64,000 bases of DNA. Origin: Aquatica leii (lineage: Eukaryota; Arthropoda; Insecta; Coleoptera; Lampyridae). The notes beneath the pieces were generated by a model that saw nothing but the letters and a program-made list of their open reading frames with translations, was not told the DNA's origin and searched no databases. Both the position numbers and the translations under genes were made by a program. Location of the stretch: contig CM069432.1 in the NCBI GenBank assembly GCA_035610365.1, positions 126,490,255 to 126,554,254 of the forward strand, given 5' to 3'. Position 1 is the first letter of the stretch. Each line of letters opens with the position of its first letter. Below, piece by piece: positions 58,883 to 64,000 of the stretch.

Positions 58883-60324
58883 ATGTACAATCGCCTTTAA
58901 TCAAAATGACCGCTTAAGATCGGACCTATTCACATTCTACTAAAATGAATATTATTTACAATTTTTGTGAAATAACGATTTACTTTATCATTATGTAAAA
59001 TCAAAAAAAATTTTTTTGGTAATCATCGTTTTAAACTAAACTACATTTCAACAAAAGTTTTAAGTATAATACCTAATCGCTTCTCTTATTAATTAGTTGT
59101 TTTATCATAAGAAAACGTTTATTTAATAGATAAAACGTTATGATTAGTATTTCGTATTTAAACCGTTATTTTCCAAACTTTTGTGAACCTGTTCGGCGTC
59201 GACTTAATTTTTTGCAGTAGTCGGATTCTCCGAAACGTTCCCAAAGTTTATTTGCAACTTGCGCTACATTATTTAAAGTGCTTTCCAAAATATCAAAGCG
59301 ATTGTTTGTCTATGTCCTGCTCTTAACTACCCACATATTCCCAATGGGGTTTGAGTCAAAAGAATTTGTTGGTCATTCTAAAATCTAAAGAAATTAACTT
59401 GTTTTTGTTCTTAAACTACTATTTTACTATTCTTCTCTTGTGAATTGGCAAAGAGAACCTGTAAATAAAGTAACGAACAAATTGTTTTTGTCACTGAAAA
59501 TAAAATATGTAGCAACGTGCTTTACTTAATATACGTAGATAGTTATAATCTATTAAGAAATGCTAAATCTCAAAATAAAGGTAACGGTTATACAATCGGA
59601 CTCAAAAACACAGAACCAAACAAAATAAAATTTTTGCATTTGTGTCCTAGGTCTAATGCAATGAAAATCAATAAACTTAGAAACCAAAAGAAAATCAACT
59701 TATTTTGTGAAATCAAATATTTGATTTATTTATCAACAACTGAAAACTAAAATCTTTTGAAAATCAAATTTTGACCTTACTCATTGTTTAAGGTCTAACA
59801 AGTTTTCTACAGGATAATTACATCTTGTAATGAAAAAAGAAGCGCAAATTCCGGAGTATTAAGTTGAAAATAGTACAGTAATTTCAAGTATGTATAAATA
59901 CATTAGCACAGCCAAATTTTTTTTTAATAATCAGACCAATATTAAAATGATGATATTAATTATAGATTGTAATTCCGAATGTGCAATTAATATGCCATTA
60001 ATGATAGCAGTATTAGTTGAGGCAATATTTGATATAATAAATAAAAATTCTAGAATTATCAGCTTGTATAATATATCAATTCTCGAAAAATACATTTTAA
60101 GCATTAGATACATTTAAAATTTGAAATAAATACTAATCTGTCGTACCGTACTTATTGTTATTTACAGATCAGTAAGCTTAAGTTTCTATTATTTTATTTA
60201 ACTGTGCAGGTAATAAAATTAAAATGCTTTATTTCTTTCCAACTTTTAATAAAAAACATTACACTATTAGAATATGAATAGGTACCATCTTAAGTAGTTA
60301 TTTTGGTTGAAGGCGATTGTACAT
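58883..60324. repeat. Inverted repeat pair inside the Harbinger region
   Basis: A ~58-bp sequence starting ATGTACAATCGCCTT at 58883-58940 occurs as its complement at 60268-60324 (shared words CAATCGCCTT, AACCAAAAT or AATCAAAATG, CTTAAGAT, ACCTATTCA and ATTCTA). The right copy lies directly after the stop of the Harbinger transposase, so the left copy may be the equivalent 3' sequence behind the Myb/SANT gene. Substitutions at about ten positions mark it as old. Confidence 0.65.
59175..59395 (-). pseudogene. Tc1-like transposase C-terminal fragment
   Basis: The minus strand reads WPTNSFDSNPIGNMW, the 'WPSNSPDLNPIENLW' motif around the third catalytic acid of Tc1-like transposases (here Gly instead of Glu), and then VAQVANKLWERFGESDYCKK with LSRRRTGSQ. 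No second or first catalytic motif is recognisable upstream (up to 59880), so only the C-terminus remains. It lies between the two Harbinger genes and probably inserted there. Confidence 0.65.
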
Positions 60325-60336
60325 TCTTATTAAGAA

Positions 60337-61100
60337 TTACATCCCATTAAATATTATTGGATCGTCTTGAGGTAAAGGCTTTGCAGCTATCACTGAAAGA
60401 ACATTGTTTTGTTTAAAATAAATTTCTGATGCTAAACATAGAAATGTTTCCAAATGCCAAATCTTCTTTCAATGATACCACCAGTTCTTAATTGCAAATC
60501 GTTCAAAACGCGTTCAGCATTTGTTTGAAAATGTATTATATTGTATGTCGTTAAATAAAAATAAATATGGTTTAGGTGTATAACCACTATCGCCCAAAAT
60601 TAAACCATTGTGAAATTTACCATCATACCGTCTTTGTAGCCGGGAATTATTTAATATGGTGGCATCGTGAATTCCTCTAGGCCAGCGGGCAGCAATCTCT
60701 GTTATTCTTATATGAGCATAGCATGTAGCTTGTACATTAATAGAAAAATAACCTTTTCTATTTCTAAACGCTTCAGGATTGTTTCCTCTTTAAAATACAA
60801 CAAATTTAAATCATTATTCTCTTTCAAACACAATATTACATACCGAATAACTAAACTGTAACGTGCGTACAATCAAGTAATGCAATAACTTGTGATAATC
60901 TAGCAATTTCGTAAAAACTGATTTGTTTTGCAGTTTTTTTGCCTGTGTTTTAGGAAGCTTCATATACGTTGGTTGCAGTCTAGCAATAGCTCTTATGACC
61001 CGATGAACAATTTGGCGGCCACTGTGGCTTATTGCAAGCAAATGTGACCCTGTTGCGTGTTACCGCAAAGCAAGCAACATTTGCTTTTTAGGTGATGTAG
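60337..61100 (-). pseudogene. PIF/Harbinger transposase (DDE_Tnp_4), decayed
   Basis: Reading down from 61100: LLALR..ATGS, then SHSGRQIVHRVIRAIARLQP (helix-turn-helix side), LLDCTHV-like codons near 60865-60890, FRNRKGYFSINVQATC (about 60740-60790), EIAARWPRGIHDATILNNSR (about 60650-60710), NGLILGDSGYTPKPYLF (about 60555-60610), RTGGIIERRFGIWK (about 60450-60490) and a C-terminus ending NGM and TAA at 60337. These are the ordered blocks of HARBI1-type transposases, with candidate catalytic Asp, Asp and Glu. The frame changes several times and stops occur, so the copy is inactive. It faces the Myb/SANT gene in convergent orientation, the two-gene layout of Harbinger elements. The termini of the element were not located. 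Confidence 0.8.
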
Positions 61101-61140
61101 CATGATATTTACAAAGATTTACTATGGTTATTTATATATG

Positions 61141-62646
61141 CAGCGTGTCCCATCGGTGTCAAGACGGAAGATAGCTTTTCACTAAGGCTGCATTTTAAAA
61201 TGCGGTTTTAATTAGGCGGTGGATGTTTTACGAGTGCATATTTTATAATTATTTTTATGCATACAAGGTATTTATATACAAAATTTTCCACCAAACTTTT
61301 TTTCAGTAGAACACCCTGTACATTATTTCATTTTTGAAAATCCACGTCAATGTTAATCAAACTAATACTATATTGTATTGGGTTATTTTCAACCGTTCTC
61401 CAACTACAGATTGAAATATTATTGTCTGGTTTTCTCATAATAATTATTTTTTTTAGTGTAGATTGCGTTTATGCACGGTAAGAAAAACTATTTTGATTTT
61501 AATAAACAGAATATTTATCTTTTTTAAAAATTAAAAATATTTGCAACACCCTGTATATTTTAATTTTGTTTAATGCATAATTTCAAAAACTTTTTTATGA
61601 TATCATTTTTGTATAAACTAAATTAAATACAAAAGGATGACAGCGGTTCAAAGTTTTAATTGTGCCTACTAGAATTGTTACTTTATTTGAATAGAACAAA
61701 TTAAACATGAGGTGTGCAACTTAAATAAAATTTATAAAAAATGTTCAAAAATATTACCGCCTTTCTGTTTTTTTGACCCTGTACATTTTCGAAGGTGTAA
61801 TACTTCTAAAAGCTGTTTGTGTACGATTTTTTATATCTTATACAGTTGATGGAAATTCTTGGTATACCTTTGGCTTTATGTATCCTTAGAGAAAGAAGTC
61901 CAATAGGGTTAGATCAACTAATGGAATGTCACCTCTTTGACCAATCTATCGGTTTCCTAGCCAATGGTTTAAATATTTTCTACGTTTCTGTTAAAATAGA
62001 CAGGAGCACCATCTTGTTGAAAATACGTTAATCGACGTGTTTCAAGATCGACATCTTCCATTAAATGGAGTAAATCATTCTTTAGAAATTTACAGTAGCG
62101 TTCTCTATTAAGCCGATTCCCAAAAAAGAATGTCCCAATAACTGTATAGCCTATACGTCCTCTCTACACGTTCAAGGACCATTGATGCAAAAAATACACT
62201 TGACGTACGCAAGCGTAATAATTTATATTATGTTTGTCAACTACGCGGATATTATTAAAATTTGCTTTGTTACTACACAGAACAATATTATATAAGCCTG
62301 TAATTTCTTCGATCATATTGGAAAAAAAGATGTATTTAACTGAACTTAGAAATATGGTATTATAAAAAAGCTTATGAAATTATGCATTTAGCAAAATGAA
62401 AATATATAAGGTGTTGCATTTGAAAAAAAAGTATTTTTAAGTTTCTGAAAAAATAAGAACCCTGTATTTTAAAATTATAATATTTTTTATTACCGTGCAA
62501 TCGCAATCTACACTAAAAAAAACGATTATTATAACAAAACCTTACATTAATATTTCTAATAACTAAATACAATGTAAAATTAGTTTGATTAGCATCGACG
62601 TGGCTTTTTAAAAATGCTTTCGTCCTCACACCGATGGGACACACTG
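61141..62646 (-). mobile_element. Second Tc1/mariner-like element with long terminal inverted repeats
   Basis: Ends CAGCGTGTCCCATCGGTGT (left) and CAGTGTGTCCCATCGGTGT (complement of right). TA follows the right end at 62647-62648; the left flank has TG in place of TA. The repeats extend several hundred bases: ATCAAACTAAT, TTTTTTTTAGTGTAGATTGCG, TTGCAACACC and AATGCATAATTTC recur in inverted order to about 61640 and 62340. The left repeat holds about 150 bases not present in the right, including the perfect palindrome GCATTTTAAAATGC (61188-61201). The centre has a decayed transposase on the minus strand. Confidence 0.85.
61830..62340 (-). pseudogene. Tc1/mariner-like transposase, decayed
   Basis: Minus-strand blocks in family order: VLCSNKANFNNIRVVDKHNI (SDEASF block, first catalytic Asp replaced by Asn), GYTVIGTFFFGNRLNRERYC, LEDV-like MEDVDLETRRLTYFQQDGAP (second catalytic Asp kept), LNHWLGNR with IGQRGDIP, and DLTLLDFFL (third catalytic Asp kept). 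It belongs to the same transposase group as the element at 56234-57718 but is more complete through the centre. Several stops (for example two TAA/TAG positions around the WIG block) and small deletions. The HTH half is absent here too. The plus-strand frame at 61819-62031 is its shadow. Confidence 0.75.
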
Positions 62647-62648
62647 TA

Positions 62649-64000
62649 TATAAAAACACAACAACTAGCAAGATACACAATATAAATAACGATATGTTTT
62701 CATTAAATTGCTGTTCATTTATTTAAATTAAATAAATATACCTAATTGTCGTGTTCCAATTCATGCTGTATTTTCATAAGCAACTTGTCTCTACGGTATT
62801 TTTGTAGAGGAAAAGACAAAAAAAGTAACAGTAATCCTATTCTCCATAGCAATCAGGCCTTTGAATTTACGATTTGCAGTCTTCTATAAATTGCATTCAT
62901 ACTATCTTTATCATCTGATAAAGACAGTATATTATCGTAAAACATGATAGAACGCTTTAGTTCACAAAATTAACAAAAAATAATAAATAATGCTGACGTA
63001 TACCCGTTAGAAATGCACAAGCATAAAATGTTAATTACGATTAGTGGTCTAACCAATAAAATTTTTCCGATTTGTTTGAGAACGGGTTAACTAGTTTTAA
63101 CCATCATTAAAAATATGCAAAAACGTTGTCCTTTAATTAACCGCGATTAAACTCATACTAACCGACATTAAAATTTTAAACAGAGTTGGTGTTGACTAGT
63201 TAGTTTGTCAAATCATATGTTTGTTTTTTTGTGCGCAAAATTTAACTTGTATTTCCAAAACAAGGTATAGTATTGTTTAATTTTGGAAATTTATAAATAC
63301 AGTAGATATACAATTTTTTTTTCAGGTTTTTCAAAATACATAATTTTTGAACTTCAATTATGTCATTATTTTAATTCGCTTAGAAAACTAAATAATCTGG
63401 ACTATATTTAAATAGTGTGTTTTTCTGTTTTAAACTGTTCTATAATTCAATTTATAAGTCAATATTAATTAGCCATATTTTGTATAAGAAAATAAATTAC
63501 ATTGCATACAAATTATAAGTTTAAGTAATATATTTTCAAAAATATATAAGAAATCTTAAATACTACAGTTTAGCGAACAATAAAAATAATTCTGTGCATA
63601 TAAACTAAAAATTTATATTAAAACATATAGAATAAACTAATTCGGTTATTATGCAAATGTTTATATATATATGTACACACAAACCCATTTCTGTATAATA
63701 TTCTGTTAGTTATACGCAAAATATCTGAGAATGTAACTGTAAGCTTGTTTTATGATATTTATCGCATTAAATTACATCAGTTAGCGCTGTGTTAACCTAT
63801 TAATAGAAAACAGTAGTTTAGTTGTGAATTAATTTATATTTAAATGTATTAAAACCGTATTATTTCTTAATAATCGGTTATTAATAAGCAAACAAATATT
63901 TTTTTTTAAATACCTAGACGTTTTAATATTAAAATTAATATAAAAAAAGAAAAATGACAAGTTCAACTAAAATCAACCTAAGTGCAATTCTAAATCAAAT
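62649..64000. other. Gene-free AT-rich stretch
   Basis: No gene seen. A patch at about 63040-63200 has the words TTAACCGCGATTAAAC and ACGGGTTAACTAGTTTTAACC, reminiscent of the array at 51.6-52.0 kb. Confidence 0.45.

Noticed and set aside
59890-60117. 75-codon plus-strand frame and its minus-strand partner
   Set aside because: Ile/Asn-rich chance frames in AT-rich DNA within the Harbinger region.
1-64000. tRNA or rRNA genes, CRISPR arrays, bacterial operons
   Set aside because: No tRNA A/B-box pair, no rRNA-like block and no spaced identical repeats were found; the DNA is eukaryotic in character.

Overview
The window looks like an insect (at least arthropod) nuclear intergenic or intronic region. 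It is very AT-rich (roughly three quarters A+T by eye). No complete host protein-coding gene is visible, and most open frames are chance or decayed. Almost everything recognisable is mobile DNA: Tc1/mariner relatives, piggyBac, hAT, PIF/Harbinger, a MULE fragment, a LINE, BEL/Pao and Gypsy-like gag fossils, a Polinton polymerase fossil, plus foldback and tandem repeats. Introns of about 50-55 nt, TA/TTAA/8-bp target duplications and an arthropod-type initiator (TCAGTT) agree with an insect; the order cannot be fixed from this window.

Layout. 0.4-1.1 kb: a hAT-like end and a THAP-like half-domain. 3.66-3.96 kb: gag-like fossil (minus). 6.1-9.2 kb: a large foldback with ~950-bp inverted arms and a 359-bp segment present both outside the left arm and inside the loop. 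13.4-14.4 kb: unrecognised decayed reading frames. 15.0-17.75 kb: a complete-ended IS630/Tc1/mariner element with a five-exon transposase and an unusually long catalytic spacing (DD82E/'Sailor'-like). 17.8-22.8 kb: a nest of relics (a dispersed repeat in two copies, a multi-copy insect transposase-like family in pieces, a MULE C-terminus, a GC-rich minisatellite, a possible piggyBac tail). 24.26-25.14 kb: an 886-bp hAT deletion derivative with a perfect 8-bp target duplication. 25.3 and 32.4 kb: two related GC-cored hairpins. 26.85-27.0 kb: a heat-shock-type core promoter with no coding gene behind it. 29.6 kb: a hammerhead-ribozyme-like core. 30.15-30.84 kb: BEL/Pao gag fossil. 33.4-42.2 kb: tandem duplication, foldback MITE, 5'-truncated LINE, ~98-bp repeats. 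46.4-48.3 kb: piggyBac element with TTAA sites and three copies of an odd palindrome. 50.6-51.1 kb: Polinton DNA polymerase fossil. 51.6-52.0 kb: CGCGAATTAA repeats. 56.2-57.7 and 61.1-62.65 kb: two related Tc1/mariner elements with very long inverted repeats. 58.0-61.1 kb: a Harbinger pair, a Myb/SANT-like gene on the plus strand facing a DDE transposase on the minus strand, with another Tc1 fragment between.

The transposon genes act only within their own elements (transposase plus terminal repeats); I see no cellular operon or pathway. The most informative parts are the intron-bearing mariner, the heat-shock promoter without a gene, the hammerhead-like core, the piggyBac palindromes and the 3-kb foldback. 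All identifications are from reading the sequence and family knowledge; no database search was run.
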